The notes: generated by a model from the letters alone, not told the origin. A stretch of 64,000 bases of DNA from Candidatus Roizmanbacteria bacterium (GCA_016214055.1 JACRPE010000002.1:1-64000), one strand, 5' to 3'; numbered from the stretch's first letter, positions 41,873 through 56,341 are shown. Made by a program: numbers and translations.

Positions 41873-42238
41873 TTATAACAAAACGTCCTCAAAATGATCA
41901 ATCTTCTCTACCTTCAAATCAGGAGTTAAGACGATTGATACCACATGTACTGACAGTTTATACTCTTTCAATTTATTTTTCAATACATATAACTCCGCCG
42001 CTAATTTGAGATGACTATACTTATTTCTGGTAACGGCCTCGTAAGGTTTACCTTTTTGGTCTCCGACTCTTGTCTTCACCTCGACGAATATTATTTTCTT
42101 ATCTTTCTTAATAATAAGATCAATCTCCCCGTATTTCGCTCTAAAGTTACGGTCAATAATGTGAAGTCCTTTTGAAGTGAGATAGTCTAAAGCAATTTGT
42201 TCACCAAGTTTGCCAATTTGAAGCGATGATGACATCAT
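41873..42238 (-). CDS. YraN/UPF0102-family endonuclease-like protein
   Basis: GKLGEQIALDYLTSKGLHIIDRNFRAKYGEIDLI...IIFVEVKTR. Confidence 0.93.
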   Translation of the reverse strand: MMSSSLQIGKLGEQIALDYLTSKGLHIIDRNFRAKYGEIDLIIKKDKKIIFVEVKTRVGDQKGKPYEAVTRNKYSHLKLAAELYVLKNKLKEYKLSVHVVSIVLTPDLKVEKIDHFEDVLL

Positions 42239-42603
42239 TTAGCAGTGTAAAGTTTTCTTTTTACTTCAGCCTCGGTAAGATTTCTTATGAAGTAGAGCTT
42301 TGACTTTACATAGGTGCTTTTCTTATCTATTTTTATGTCAACTAGGTTAGGGGATATGAGGGGGATAATACGCTCCACGCCAACACCTATTTTAGATATT
42401 TTTCTTACAGTGATCATGCGATTTTCATCAGTACTACCGTTAATCTTGAGGATGATACCCTTGAATAACTGTTGTCGTTCCTTTTCACCATCTTTGAACT
42501 TGTAGGTTATACTTATGGTGTCGCCGACATTCAACACATCTTTTTTGTAGGAAATTGAGTTGGACATAGAATATATTTTACCAGTCAGGAGGGGATTATA
42601 CAA
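42235..42603 (-). CDS. rplS: 50S ribosomal protein L19
   Basis: VGDTISITYKFKDGEKERQQLFKGIILKI; GVGVERIIPLISP. Confidence 0.93.
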   Translation of the reverse strand: MYNPLLTGKIYSMSNSISYKKDVLNVGDTISITYKFKDGEKERQQLFKGIILKINGSTDENRMITVRKISKIGVGVERIIPLISPNLVDIKIDKKSTYVKSKLYFIRNLTEAEVKRKLYTAK

Positions 42604-43078
42604 GTGATTGATTTATGCAGCAATAGGCATACCCGCAAGCTATTGCATCCGCTTGATCGTCCTGTTTTAACTCTTTTATGAGACCGAGTGACATTTGCAA
42701 CATTTTTTGGACACTTTTTTTATCAGCTTGCCCATAACCGGTCACTATTTGCTTAATCTCAAGCGGAGTCATAAATATGACGGGCATGGTATGTTCTGCA
42801 GCTAATAACATTATGACTCCCTGAGCTTGACCAACAGCCACAATTGTCTTTTGATTTTTGAAAAAAAAGATTCGCTCCATAATTAATAATTTGGGTCTCA
42901 GTTTAAGTGCTAATGATTCCAAATCAGAGTGAATCTTCAAAAGGCGCTTTTCTGGCGTACATTTCTTATCTGTTTGGATAAGACCTGACGATAGATAGGT
43001 ATAGTCTGATGAGCTTTTCTTATCGAAAAATGCGTAGCCCACCCGATCTATACCCGGGTCGATACTCATGATGATCAT
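42596..43078 (-). CDS. ruvC: Crossover junction endodeoxyribonuclease RuvC
   Basis: SIDPGIDRVGYAFF; LLIMERIFFFKNQKT; DDQADAIACGYAYC. Confidence 0.93.
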   Translation of the reverse strand: MIIMSIDPGIDRVGYAFFDKKSSSDYTYLSSGLIQTDKKCTPEKRLLKIHSDLESLALKLRPKLLIMERIFFFKNQKTIVAVGQAQGVIMLLAAEHTMPVIFMTPLEIKQIVTGYGQADKKSVQKMLQMSLGLIKELKQDDQADAIACGYAYCCINQSLV

Positions 43079-43140
43079 GACGTAATTGTAGCGAAGAAAG
43101 ACTGAATTATAAAGAGTAGAAACGTATTTAACTAGCGAAA

Positions 43141-46116
<2,976 letters not shown>

Positions 46117-46200
46117 TTATGTTAGTTAAAAAAGATGATTCTCTATACAGGACATGTATAAAGAATTTTGTTACTACTCTCAACTTGTTGTCAAAGAACT

Positions 46201-46272
46201 TAGCATTTAGCCGTTAGCTACTAGCTATTAGATTTGATTGTCTAATTGCTAAAAGCTAATCGCCAATGGCTA
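46201..46272. repeat. TAGCTATTAGCC-type repeat cluster
   Basis: tagccgttagctactagctattag...gctaaaagctaatcgccaatggctaac. Confidence 0.6.
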
Positions 46273-46278
46273 ACTTTG

Positions 46279-46352
46279 TGGACCTAGGGGGACTCGAACC
46301 CCCAACCTTCGGAATGCAAATCCGACGCTCAAGCCAATTGAGCTATAGGCCC
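46279..46352 (-). tRNA. tRNA-Ala(UGC)
   Basis: GGGCCTATAGCTCAATTGGCTTGAGCGTCGGATTTGCATTCCGAAGGTTGGGGGTTCGAGTCCCCCTAGGTCCA. Confidence 0.95.
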
Positions 46353-46418
46353 TGTAAAATCTTACAGGATTTTACAGGGTGAACCCGGTAAACCCTGTTG
46401 CATTCAGAGTTCAATGCA
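46350..46418. repeat. Chain of three palindromes abutting the tRNA-Ala 5' end
   Basis: CCCTGTAAAATC-TTACAG-GATTTTACAGGG; ACAGGGT...ACCCTGT; TGCATT...AATGCA. Confidence 0.65.
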
Positions 46419-46627
46419 TCTCCTCATTTAAAAGTGCTTTAAACACAAAAAAGGCCACAAGATCATTCTTTAAGCTTTTTTTGGATTTATTTAAGAAGGC
46501 TGTTAGGAGAGCGGTATGTTGCCGTCCAATGGTGCCTTATGAATATATTTTATTCATCGGTAATTGCAATAATAACATAGAAAAAAAGTCCTGTCAAGGC
46601 CAATTCACCCCTTTTTATGGAGATTCT

Positions 46628-47098
46628 TTAGACCACCCGTTCTCTAAACCCATAATATATAAGGAAGCCAGCTAAAGCCACAATTCCTAGTATGGGTAAA
46701 AGAGCGCCCGTTTGAGGTAATTCTCCCTTTGTTGTTTCATCAACCGGTACACTACCAGCTCCAATAGTCAAAATGAACGAAATGTTTTGCTCTCCGGAGG
46801 ATATCTTTACATTATGATCTTTCTTTTCAAGTTGTCCCTCATGCGTATACTTCCATTTCCCATCCTCAACCGACGCTTTTATTGTCATCACCCCATTATC
46901 AATATAAACATCAATATTTGCTCCCTTGCTACCCGTACCTTCAAGTGTCAAATTTGTCGGCTCATACCACCAATGGGTAAAGTATTTCCCATTTACATCA
47001 AGTGCGCCAATTTTTGTCAAAGACAATCCATCAGCATATGCAAAAGATATCATTATAAGAAAAAGAGGAATAAGGAGAAGTCGAAGAACATTTTTCAT
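46628..47098 (-). CDS. Secreted protein with LPXTG-like C-terminal anchor
   Basis: N-terminal signal peptide; C-terminal LPQTGALLPILGIVALAGFLIYYGFRERVV. Confidence 0.75.
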   Translation of the reverse strand: MKNVLRLLLIPLFLIMISFAYADGLSLTKIGALDVNGKYFTHWWYEPTNLTLEGTGSKGANIDVYIDNGVMTIKASVEDGKWKYTHEGQLEKKDHNVKISSGEQNISFILTIGAGSVPVDETTKGELPQTGALLPILGIVALAGFLIYYGFRERVV

Positions 47099-47161
47099 AA
47101 TAATTTCATACTATACCTTTTTTTATCAACTGTCAAATAAAACTATTTGACACTAATTTTT

Positions 47162-48193
47162 TCAACACACTATACTGTTTGAAGTTCCTTTTACCGCACA
47201 TTGATCACAATTTGCGTACCAGGCACAAAATTGATATAGTTGAGTACACGGAACATACCCATTTTTAGAGGTACATATATGTGCTTGCGAAGTTTGCTTT
47301 GGAAAAACTGATCCAGGTGCAGAGAGCGAGTAATTTACACCTGATTCATAATTTATCCCAGTTTTTTTATTTATCCATTCTGAAACATTTGCGACTCCTG
47401 TGTAATACGAACCCATTAGACAAAATAATGTTCCTTTTGCAACCCCTACAACTTGAGGCTTGTCATTAATTATCCTAATAAATGGCCCACCCGAATCACC
47501 AAAACAGGCATTTACATTTGGGGTTTTACTCGAATAAAGAAGGATCATATAAGGATACTTACCAATTTCTCCCTCAGTTTTGTAAATATAGACCTCGCCT
47601 TTGAGAAGTGCATTGGGGAATGCACCTGGTTCATTTTCCAAATGCTCTCCAAATCCTATGATGGTTCCTATGCTATTTGGACTTATTCCACTCACATCAT
47701 AAGGTTTAGGGATAGACAATAGGGGAACTCCTACTGCAGGATTAGTTAATCTCAGTAGCGCGATATCCTCAGCAGAGCTAGCGGTATCGGACGAATGGAG
47801 TATTACTTCAGCTACAGGTGATGCAAATTGAGCTATAAGTTTAGTGTTGAGGGTATTGAGGCCAATAATGACATAGATCTCTTTAGATTCAAAATTTTTC
47901 ACACAATGCGCCGCGGTAAGTATCCAGCTTTCACCGATGAGGGAGCCGCCACAAAATTTACTGCTGCTATTATTTTCAGACTTAATATATGCAAAATACG
48001 GAAACTCGTTTTCCTCTGCTGGTACACCATTGATTATAAAATTCTCGTCTTTTACCTCCTCAGCCCGTGTCTTCACCGTTGTAGGTTTCCTTATAAGAAA
48101 ATTTGAATAATAAACTGAACCTAGCGCAACTATTGAGCCAACAAGAAAAACTACAAGGAGTTTTTTTGATACGCAGATTTTACCTTTCATCAA
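47162..48193 (-). CDS. Trypsin-like (S1) serine protease, membrane anchored
   Basis: LTAAHCV, EDIALLRL, CFGDSGGPFI catalytic motifs. Confidence 0.92.
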   Translation of the reverse strand: MMKGKICVSKKLLVVFLVGSIVALGSVYYSNFLIRKPTTVKTRAEEVKDENFIINGVPAEENEFPYFAYIKSENNSSSKFCGGSLIGESWILTAAHCVKNFESKEIYVIIGLNTLNTKLIAQFASPVAEVILHSSDTASSAEDIALLRLTNPAVGVPLLSIPKPYDVSGISPNSIGTIIGFGEHLENEPGAFPNALLKGEVYIYKTEGEIGKYPYMILLYSSKTPNVNACFGDSGGPFIRIINDKPQVVGVAKGTLFCLMGSYYTGVANVSEWINKKTGINYESGVNYSLSAPGSVFPKQTSQAHICTSKNGYVPCTQLYQFCAWYANCDQCAVKGTSNSIVC

Positions 48194-48204
48194 ATAATTA
48201 TACC

Positions 48205-48891
48205 TTAAAAAGAAATTACGAGCACAATTTCCCCCCGAAATTTCATTTCACTCAATTCTTTCGGAGTTCCCCTCAAAATTTCCTCATACATTTTTGTTAA
48301 CTCTCGGCAGACGCACACGTGAGCATTTGGTGCAACTACATCCAATAATAGCAAAGTTTCATTAAGTCTATTTGCCGATTCATAAAATACGATAGGGGAG
48401 CCACCTAGTAAAAGTGATACCTCTTGAGCTTTTAATAATGTTTTATTTACATCACCTTTTTTCCGTGGAAGAAATCCAAAAAAAGTAAAATGATTCAATT
48501 TAAAACCCGAGTGGGCGAGTGCCGTCACCACTGCGGTAGGTCCCGGAATAACCGTATATGGAATTTTTCTTTTAATTACTTCTTTTACTAGCAGATATCC
48601 GGGATCTGATATGAGTGGCATTCCCGATTCAGAGATGAGGACAATCTCTTTTCCCACCTCCAGTAACGATATTATTTCGGGAAGTTTCTCAAACTCCTTA
48701 TCCTGATAATAAGATATGAGTCGGCACTCCGGCTTTTTACTGAGATGAAACAACTCTTCAATCCGTTTAAGTAGCATTCCCGTTGAACGTGTGTCTTCGG
48801 TTACGATAATTTCAGCTGAAGTTATCGTCTTCGCTTGGCGTAAAGAGAGATCCTCCATGTTTCCGATGGGAGTACCTACAATGTAAAGCAT
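48205..48891 (-). CDS. rsmI: 16S rRNA (cytidine-2'-O)-methyltransferase
   Basis: LYIVGTPIGNMEDLSLRQ, SESGMPLISDPGYLLV, VIPGPTAVVTAL. Confidence 0.93.
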   Translation of the reverse strand: MLYIVGTPIGNMEDLSLRQAKTITSAEIIVTEDTRSTGMLLKRIEELFHLSKKPECRLISYYQDKEFEKLPEIISLLEVGKEIVLISESGMPLISDPGYLLVKEVIKRKIPYTVIPGPTAVVTALAHSGFKLNHFTFFGFLPRKKGDVNKTLLKAQEVSLLLGGSPIVFYESANRLNETLLLLDVVAPNAHVCVCRELTKMYEEILRGTPKELSEMKFRGEIVLVISF

Positions 48892-48892
48892 A

Positions 48893-49528
48893 TTATTTTT
48901 TCAACTTTTTCTTCGCCAATTCAAACATGATCGGCACGAGTGACAAAAATATTACGGCAATGATAACTAAAGAGAAATTTTTCTTCACAATTTCTATATT
49001 TCCAAAGAAAAAACCCGCCATACTTGCTCCTCCTACCCACAATACTCCACCTAAAATACTATACGATAAGAACATTCCATAGCTCATTCTTCCCACTCCG
49101 GCTACAAAAGGTGCAAACGTTCTAAAAAAAGGCATAAAACGCGCCATGATGATCGTCTTTCCTCCATGTTTATTAAAGAATTTTTGTGTTTCTTTGATAT
49201 GCTTTTCATCAATGGGGATTTTTGGATGCGCAATTATTTTCTTACCAAAAAAATGACCGATCCAATAATTTGTTTGGTCCCCGATGATTGCCGCCGCCAT
49301 GAGTACCGGAACAAGAATGTAAACATTTAATGAATTTAATGCCGCAAAAGCTCCCGCCGCAAAGAGTAAAGAGTCTCCGGGTAAAAAAGGGGTGAAGACG
49401 AGACCCGTTTCCATGAAGATTATTAAGAACAAAATAAGATAAGTTGCGGTACCGTAGGTTGCAATAATTTGTCCCAAGTGGACATCAATATGAAGAATAA
49501 AATCAATCATGAGTTTCACAATTTCCAT
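48893..49528 (-). CDS. DedA-family membrane protein
   Basis: FLPGDSLLFAAGAFA, ARFMPFFRTFAPFVAGVGRM. Confidence 0.92.
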   Translation of the reverse strand: MEIVKLMIDFILHIDVHLGQIIATYGTATYLILFLIIFMETGLVFTPFLPGDSLLFAAGAFAALNSLNVYILVPVLMAAAIIGDQTNYWIGHFFGKKIIAHPKIPIDEKHIKETQKFFNKHGGKTIIMARFMPFFRTFAPFVAGVGRMSYGMFLSYSILGGVLWVGGASMAGFFFGNIEIVKKNFSLVIIAVIFLSLVPIMFELAKKKLKK

Positions 49529-49605
49529 GATGTATTATGTCAGATAAGTTGTTTTTATACAATCAAATAATGTAGTGGTGCAATTTATTGCACCTGAATG
49601 TTCAG

Positions 49606-50856
49606 TCAGTCTCCCCGTGGTGTAGACTGCCAACGAGGGCTTTTTGATTTTGCAATTCTTGAAGCTCTTTCAGGGTCATGCTTATAAATTGTACCTTCTC
49701 TCTTTACTCTACTATTACGATTTGCCAAACTCAGAAGCGCTACATATACTTTGTCATCAAAACACTTTTCTGATCCACCCCACAGATTTTGAACATCAAC
49801 CCTACCTAATATTTCATTCAAATATATATTATCATCGCTCGCCTCCAACTCATCAGTCTCAATCTGAATTCTTCCCTGCATGGCAATAATGCTTACAACT
49901 CTAGCAATGCATTGTTTCTTAAATTCAACATCAGTTCCCTGCATAATTACTTCAACTACTCCTTCATGTGGCCACATCATCCTAAATGCTTCCTTAAGTA
50001 GACTTGCTTCTGAATTAAATTTTCCATTATCCACACTTGCAGTCCCTCCACCTATTAGTGCGTGAGTTAAAAATTGAGCACCTGGTCTTCTTCTATTTTT
50101 CCTCAAAGTTTCAATATAGTATTCGACACTGCCATAGATCGAATTAATTTGAGAAATCAATTTTTCATCCTTTAAAATCATCGTCTCGCCCAATAAAGCC
50201 CTAGCATTTTTCCTTGACATGGATTTTCCATCAGCTGCATCTTCTCTTCGCATAAGAGCAAGCGCAAAATACAATTTCAGTGAATCATCATCAGCGGCAA
50301 GCGTTCGAACTTTATCAAAATAATGTGGTAAAAGGTCGGGAGGTACCACCATAACCAACTCACCTAATACTTTCTTTTGAACTTGGGTTCTTAAACTTAT
50401 GTCTTGAGCCTGACATTCAGCAGAGGTAGTTCGCGCTAAATTGTATTGGCCGTTGGCCATGTATATTCTGGAAGCGGCAAGAGTTGCTTTCTTGTGCCAT
50501 TTATCACTTAGTCCCGGGTCACTTTCCTCGGCCGCAAAGCCTTGACCAACTTGAATCGCATGGACAGCAAGTTCACGTGTTTGTTGCTTAAACCTCTCAC
50601 TAGCATTGACGTCAACAAGTAGACCTTCCTTATTTGCTTTCGCAACTAATCCTTTTTGCAGTTTTACTGTATAAGAAAAATTACCCGTATTGAGTACCAA
50701 GTTTTTGGCTACAGGTATTCCAAAGTCTTGCAAAGTCTCGTAATTTATGTCTGGCGATCTGACCAATCGTTTCAAAAGATGAGTCTGTACCTGAGGAACA
50801 TCACCTCGATGATCTCTGCGGTACTCTGTAAGTGCTTTAATATTTGAAAAGTTACC
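49606..50856 (-). CDS. Hypothetical protein (downstream part of an ORF split by an in-frame TAA)
   Basis: ORF 49606-50775 (TTG start) stays open in the same frame up to 50856. Confidence 0.5.
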   Translation of the reverse strand, partial: GNFSNIKALTEYRRDHRGDVPQVQTHLLKRLVRSPDINYETLQDFGIPVAKNLVLNTGNFSYTVKLQKGLVAKANKEGLLVDVNASERFKQQTRELAVHAIQVGQGFAAEESDPGLSDKWHKKATLAASRIYMANGQYNLARTTSAECQAQDISLRTQVQKKVLGELVMVVPPDLLPHYFDKVRTLAADDDSLKLYFALALMRREDAADGKSMSRKNARALLGETMILKDEKLISQINSIYGSVEYYIETLRKNRRRPGAQFLTHALIGGGTASVDNGKFNSEASLLKEAFRMMWPHEGVVEVIMQGTDVEFKKQCIARVVSIIAMQGRIQIETDELEASDDNIYLNEILGRVDVQNLWGGSEKCFDDKVYVALLSLANRNSRVKREGTIYKHDPERASRIAKSKSPRWQSTPRGD

Positions 50857-51198
50857 TTACCAGTTACTGTACTCAACCAATAAAGAATTTGGACCTTCAG
50901 CCCATAATCCACCCTCCAAAGATTCAGCATGCTTCTGCATTCTCGATATTGTATGATACATAACGTTAGCAATTGCTTTTGGCTTATATTGAGCGGCATG
51001 CGCAAGAATTGAATTCGCGAGCCTCATTGATTCTTCTACGACCGTAGCTGGAGATGATATGTATTTCAATACGAAGGATGGAAGTAGAGGTGGAGCGTAC
51101 TCTGGACTGATTTTCCCGATAAGTTGAGTCCGAGGATTTTCATATGTACTAGCTGCCATATCAGGATAAATATTATCACATAAATCCCCTCCTGTCAA
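50857..51198 (-). CDS. Hypothetical protein (upstream part of the split ORF)
   Basis: 114-codon ORF ending in TAA, exactly in frame with the downstream ORF. Confidence 0.5.
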   Translation of the reverse strand: MTGGDLCDNIYPDMAASTYENPRTQLIGKISPEYAPPLLPSFVLKYISSPATVVEESMRLANSILAHAAQYKPKAIANVMYHTISRMQKHAESLEGGLWAEGPNSLLVEYSNW

Positions 51199-51303
51199 CC
51201 TAAAGTAGCCCCTCCTGCCTCATTTAACTGGTCCAGTTGGATGAGGCTAAGTCAGTCAAAATCTTATATGGCATGGGCCTTGTGTTACCCATACATTCTA
51301 TGC

Positions 51304-51309
51304 TATAAT
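51304..51309 (+). promoter_or_regulatory. -10 element TATAAT upstream of uvrB
   Basis: TTGTGT - 18 nt - TATAAT. Confidence 0.6.
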
Positions 51310-51339
51310 GTAAGGTTACGTTTTTTTTTAAACAAAACC

Positions 51340-53352
51340 TTGTTTTATCTCAAATCACCCTTCCAACCCACCGGAGATCAGCCGCAGGCGATCGATAAGC
51401 TTGCAAAAGGTGTTCTTGATGGCCTCAAAGATCAAGTCCTTCTTGGTGTCACCGGCTCAGGCAAAACCTTCACCATAGCCAATATCATACAAAAGCTCAA
51501 CATGCCTGCCCTCGTCATATCTCATAATAAGACGCTTGCCGGCCAACTCTATCAGGAAATGAGAGACTTTTTCCCTCAAAATGCGGTTTCTTACTTCGTT
51601 TCATACTACGATTATTATCAACCAGAAGCCTATATTCCTGCAACCGATACCTATATTGAAAAAGAGTCTCAAATTAACGAAGTTATAGACAAGCTCCGGC
51701 TTCAATCAACTACAAATATTCTCACAAGAAATGATGCAATCGTCGTAGCCTCAGTTTCCTGCATCTACAACATCGGTTCACCTATAGAATACGGCAAATT
51801 TGTGGCTGAATTGACGGTTGGGGAGAAAGCTTCAACCAGCGATTTAAGCATGAAACTGGTCCATTTGCACTATGACCGCTCTGAATTTGAATTCAAACGA
51901 GGCACATTTCGTATACGGGGGGGAAGGGTTGACATATATCCTGCCTATGAAGATTATGGGTACCGGATTGAGCTATCGGCGGATAAAGTAACTAAAATAA
52001 CCCGTTTTGAGCCCGTTTCAGGAAGTGTCATCGAATCTGATCTTCAAAAAATCATCATCTATCCCGCGAAGCATTTTATGGCAGATCCCAAAACCTTTGA
52101 GACTGCAGAGGGTGAGATAAGGGCTGACTTGAAGCTTGAGTACGCCATGTTGAAAAAAGCAGGAAAGATCGCCGAAGCTGACCGACTCTGGCGACGGGTG
52201 AATTATGACTTGGAGATGATTAAAGAAGTAGGATATGTAAATGGAATTGAGAACTATTCGAGGTATTTTGACGGCAGAAAAATAGGAGATCCACCCTATT
52301 CTTTACTCCATTATTTTAAGAAGGCATACGGCGATAACTTTCTCGTATTTATTGATGAATCGCACATGACGGTTCCACAAATAAGAGGAATGTTTAATGG
52401 TGACGCTTCTCGAAAAAAGATGCTTATCGATTTCGGTTTTCGCTTACGGGCAGCCTATGACAACCGTCCTATGAGATTTGAGGAATTTTATTCCATTCCA
52501 AAACATTTGATTTATACTTCGGCAACTCCCGATGAGTGGGAGCTTGAAAAATCGAAAGGTGTGATTGCTGAGCAACTCGTGAGACCTACCGGAATCATTG
52601 ATCCCAAAATTTCGATCCGGCCAGCTAAGGATGAAGTACAGGACCTTATAATTGAAATTGAAAAAAGGGTGAAATTGGGACAAAAAATTCTTGTTACTAC
52701 TCTGACAAAAAAGACTGCGGAAGATTTGAGTATATATTTTAAAGATAAAAAAGTCCGTGCAGAATATTTACATTCTGATGTGAAGACACTTGAGCGTTCA
52801 AACATTCTTGATAAATTGAGAAACAACGAGTTTGATGTGCTTATTGGTGTGAATCTTCTCCGGGAGGGTCTCGATCTCCCCGAGGTATTTCTTGTTGCCA
52901 TTTTAGACGCAGACAAAGAAGGATTCTTACGTTCCCGGACTGCCCTCATTCAAACGATGGGACGCGCCGCGCGCAATATATCCGGAGAAGTTATTATGTA
53001 TGCCGATACCGTTACAAAATCAATGAAGTTTGCAATCGATGAAATTGACCGACGTCGCGAGTATCAAGTGAGGTATAATACCGAACACGGAATAACGCCG
53101 AAATCGATTATTAAGCCGGTTCGGGAAAAGATAGCCGAAGGTGAGGAAAATACAGGTAACCTAAACTTTCAAAAAACAGATTTTAACAATGCATATATTG
53201 ATTCGATCAAACGTGAAGGCATGACCCCTTATGATTTGAAAAAAATAATTCCGAAATTAGAAAGAGAAATGCGCAAACAGGCCGAAAATTTACACTTCGA
53301 AGCCGCAATTGCAATAAGGGATAAAGTCAGGGAGTTGAAAGGAGATGTTTAA
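51340..53352 (+). CDS. uvrB: Excinuclease ABC subunit B
   Basis: [36 protein letters not shown] 51340 proposed because the ORF start 51241 precedes the -10. Confidence 0.95.
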   Translation: MFYLKSPFQPTGDQPQAIDKLAKGVLDGLKDQVLLGVTGSGKTFTIANIIQKLNMPALVISHNKTLAGQLYQEMRDFFPQNAVSYFVSYYDYYQPEAYIPATDTYIEKESQINEVIDKLRLQSTTNILTRNDAIVVASVSCIYNIGSPIEYGKFVAELTVGEKASTSDLSMKLVHLHYDRSEFEFKRGTFRIRGGRVDIYPAYEDYGYRIELSADKVTKITRFEPVSGSVIESDLQKIIIYPAKHFMADPKTFETAEGEIRADLKLEYAMLKKAGKIAEADRLWRRVNYDLEMIKEVGYVNGIENYSRYFDGRKIGDPPYSLLHYFKKAYGDNFLVFIDESHMTVPQIRGMFNGDASRKKMLIDFGFRLRAAYDNRPMRFEEFYSIPKHLIYTSATPDEWELEKSKGVIAEQLVRPTGIIDPKISIRPAKDEVQDLIIEIEKRVKLGQKILVTTLTKKTAEDLSIYFKDKKVRAEYLHSDVKTLERSNILDKLRNNEFDVLIGVNLLREGLDLPEVFLVAILDADKEGFLRSRTALIQTMGRAARNISGEVIMYADTVTKSMKFAIDEIDRRREYQVRYNTEHGITPKSIIKPVREKIAEGEENTGNLNFQKTDFNNAYIDSIKREGMTPYDLKKIIPKLEREMRKQAENLHFEAAIAIRDKVRELKGDV

Positions 53353-53354
53353 TA

Positions 53355-53435
53355 AACGTATAAACATGATTTTTTATACAATCGCCTGGGTTAACCCTGA
53401 GGGTGAGGCGGTATAAAAAAGCGTGTTTATACGTT
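53355..53435. repeat. Long imperfect palindrome between uvrB and uvrA
   Basis: AACGTATAAACATGATTTTTTATAC...GTATAAAAAAGCGTGTTTATACGTT. Confidence 0.7.
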
Positions 53436-53450
53436 GGAAACAAGTATATT

Positions 53451-56339
53451 ATGTTAAACCAAATTAAAATCCGCGGGGCGCGACAACACAACCTCAAGAA
53501 TATTGATGTAGATATTCCAAAGAATAAATTGGTGGTCATCACGGGTGTCTCCGGCTCAGGTAAATCATCGTTAGCTTTTGATACCATCTACGCTGAAGGT
53601 CAACGTCGTTATGTGGAATCACTTTCTGCCTACGCCCGTCAATTCTTAGGGGTTATGGATAAGCCCGATGTAGACCTTATCGAAGGTCTCTCTCCCTCCA
53701 TTTCCATAGATCAAAAGACGACCTCTCATAACCCAAGATCGACAGTGGGGACAATAACAGAAATATATGACTATTTACGTCTTCTTTTTGCTCGTGTCGG
53801 TCATCCACACTGCCCTAACTGTAAAATTGAAATTTCTAAACTCTCACTCGATGAGATCGTTGACCGGGTTATTAAGACGATGCAGGAGGACATTATGCAG
53901 GATAAAATAAAACCTCATTCATTTAAGATTTTGTCACCGGTTGTACGAGGTAAAAAAGGTGAGTTTAAGGATTTATTTGAAAACATCAGAAGTAAAGGAT
54001 TTTTCAAACTGCGTGTTGATGGCAAGAATTTTGATTTAAATACTGAAGAAATAAATATTCTAAAAACAAATAAACATTCCATCGAAGTTGAAATTGATTC
54101 TTTTTCATTTCAATATGCAGACTTAAAAAATGAACTTTTTGTTTCCAATCTCCATTCACGCTTGACCAACAGCCTGGAGCAGGGGCTTAATCTGGCCGAC
54201 GGGCTCGTTATCTTAGCAGGTCAAAAAGAACGTCTTTTTTCAGAAAAGTTTTCATGTCCTCAGTGCGGCATGTCCTTGCCCGAACTGGAACCCCGTATGT
54301 TTTCATTCAATTCTCCTCTGGGAGCATGTGAAAAATGTAAGGGTCTTGGAACAATTTACAAAATTGACCCCGAGCTGATTTTAAACAACAAACTGACAAT
54401 TAATGAGGGGGGAATCCTCCCCTTTAATAAAATGTTTTTTCAGGATACATGGTATATCCGACTCTTGAAACAAGTAGCCGAGGAGGAAGGGCTGGATATG
54501 AATATAAAAATTGGAGACTTTAATGAAAAACAGCTTAAAATATTACTTGATGGTACGGATAAAGTATATCGGGTCATCGGTCCCAATCGTTTTGGAAAAC
54601 AAACAGCTATCTTTGAAAAATGGACCGGACTTTTAAATGAATTTGAACGTCGGTTTTTTGATAATCAAACCCCCGGTGAAGAGATGGATGTAAATAAATA
54701 TGTACGTGAGGAAATATGCGATAAATGCAAAGGGAAAAGGTTGAAACCCGAGATACTTGCCATCACGATTGATAAAAAGAATATTATCGACCTTTCCACC
54801 TACGCCATTGATTTCCTTCGAAGTTACTTTGAGAATGAAATCATGTCCTTACTTTCACTTTATGAAAAGGAGATAGCAAAAATGATTTTAAAAGAAATTA
54901 TTACACGACTTACTTTTCTTGATAATGTGGGACTATCATATTTGACTGTCGACAGACCAGCTAAAACATTATCAGGAGGCGAACTTCAGCGGATTCGACT
55001 TGCCTCTCAGATTGGAAGTGGTTTGACTGGAGTACTTTACGTGCTTGATGAACCGTCTATCGGATTACACCCGAGAGATGTGTCCGCCCTTATTGACTCG
55101 CTGAAAAATTTACGTGAATTAGGGAATAGCGTCCTTCTAGTTGAACATGATCGGGAGACCATTGAAACTGCTGACTATGCAATAGAACTCGGTCCCAAAG
55201 CAGGTAAAGAAGGAGGTAAGGTCATGTTTGCGGGCACGGTGCCAGAGATGTTGAAATCTAAGAAGTCAATCACCGGACGCTATCTATCTGGTGAAAAAGA
55301 TGTTTCTTTTCCTCCAAGAGAAATGGTCTTAAATAAGGGCAACATCGAGCTCCAAGGAGCCACCCAATTCAATCTCAAAAATGTAAATATCACATTTCCA
55401 CTCGGCAATCTTATAGCAATAACGGGTGTATCCGGTTCAGGAAAATCGACACTCATTGTGGAGACACTTTATCCCGCACTTAAATATTATTTGGATGGAT
55501 ATTATCTGCAAAAGATGGGGGATTTCACCCGGCTGCTTGGGCAACATTATATTGAGCGTGTGTACTTAGTTGATCAGTCACCGATAGGCCGCACTCCTCG
55601 TTCAAACCCCGTTACTTATTTGGGTATATTTGATGAAATTCGGGATATCTTTGCGATGACCGCCGAGTCCAAAGCAAAGGGGTTTAAAAAAGGAAGATTC
55701 TCTTTTAATGTTAAAGGAGGGCGATGCGAAAAATGTCAGGGTGCAGGCGTCATCAAAATCCAAATGCAATTTCTCCCTGATGTTTACGTAACGTGCGATG
55801 TATGTGAAGGGCACAGATACAATCGAGAAACTTTGGAGATAAAATATAAAGGGAAAACAATTTTTGATATCCTCAATATGACAGTGGATGAGGCGGAGCC
55901 GTTTTTCCAAAACCATTTTAACATTGCGTTGAAGTTAAGCTTTCTAAAGAGTGTGGGATTAGGATACATCTCTCTTGGTCAACCGGCACCGACGTTCTCG
56001 GGAGGGGAGGCACAACGAATTAAGCTCGCGAATGAACTTTCACGACGAGACACGGGTAAAACCGTATATATACTTGATGAACCCACGACCGGCCTACACA
56101 TGTATGACATAGAAAAGTTGCTTCAAACATTGCATCAACTTGCCGAGCATGGAAACACTGTAATCATCATCGAGCACAATCTTGATGTGGTAAAAAACTG
56201 TCAGTATGTCATCGATCTAGGTCCCGAGGGTGGAGAAAAAGGTGGAAACGTACTCTATCAGGGCCCATTAACTGGTATTATGAAAGTAGCATCATCTTAT
56301 ACAGGCAAATACCTGAAGATGTTGCTCAAAAAATGGTAG
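53451..56339 (+). CDS. uvrA: Excinuclease ABC subunit A
   Basis: [39 protein letters not shown] and second ABC domain. Confidence 0.97.
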   Translation: MLNQIKIRGARQHNLKNIDVDIPKNKLVVITGVSGSGKSSLAFDTIYAEGQRRYVESLSAYARQFLGVMDKPDVDLIEGLSPSISIDQKTTSHNPRSTVGTITEIYDYLRLLFARVGHPHCPNCKIEISKLSLDEIVDRVIKTMQEDIMQDKIKPHSFKILSPVVRGKKGEFKDLFENIRSKGFFKLRVDGKNFDLNTEEINILKTNKHSIEVEIDSFSFQYADLKNELFVSNLHSRLTNSLEQGLNLADGLVILAGQKERLFSEKFSCPQCGMSLPELEPRMFSFNSPLGACEKCKGLGTIYKIDPELILNNKLTINEGGILPFNKMFFQDTWYIRLLKQVAEEEGLDMNIKIGDFNEKQLKILLDGTDKVYRVIGPNRFGKQTAIFEKWTGLLNEFERRFFDNQTPGEEMDVNKYVREEICDKCKGKRLKPEILAITIDKKNIIDLSTYAIDFLRSYFENEIMSLLSLYEKEIAKMILKEIITRLTFLDNVGLSYLTVDRPAKTLSGGELQRIRLASQIGSGLTGVLYVLDEPSIGLHPRDVSALIDSLKNLRELGNSVLLVEHDRETIETADYAIELGPKAGKEGGKVMFAGTVPEMLKSKKSITGRYLSGEKDVSFPPREMVLNKGNIELQGATQFNLKNVNITFPLGNLIAITGVSGSGKSTLIVETLYPALKYYLDGYYLQKMGDFTRLLGQHYIERVYLVDQSPIGRTPRSNPVTYLGIFDEIRDIFAMTAESKAKGFKKGRFSFNVKGGRCEKCQGAGVIKIQMQFLPDVYVTCDVCEGHRYNRETLEIKYKGKTIFDILNMTVDEAEPFFQNHFNIALKLSFLKSVGLGYISLGQPAPTFSGGEAQRIKLANELSRRDTGKTVYILDEPTTGLHMYDIEKLLQTLHQLAEHGNTVIIIEHNLDVVKNCQYVIDLGPEGGEKGGNVLYQGPLTGIMKVASSYTGKYLKMLLKKW

Positions 56340-56341
56340 AT

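Noticed and set aside
50772-51005. 77 aa ORF bridging the split hypothetical gene
   Set aside because: Out of frame with the coherent 49606-51198 reading frame
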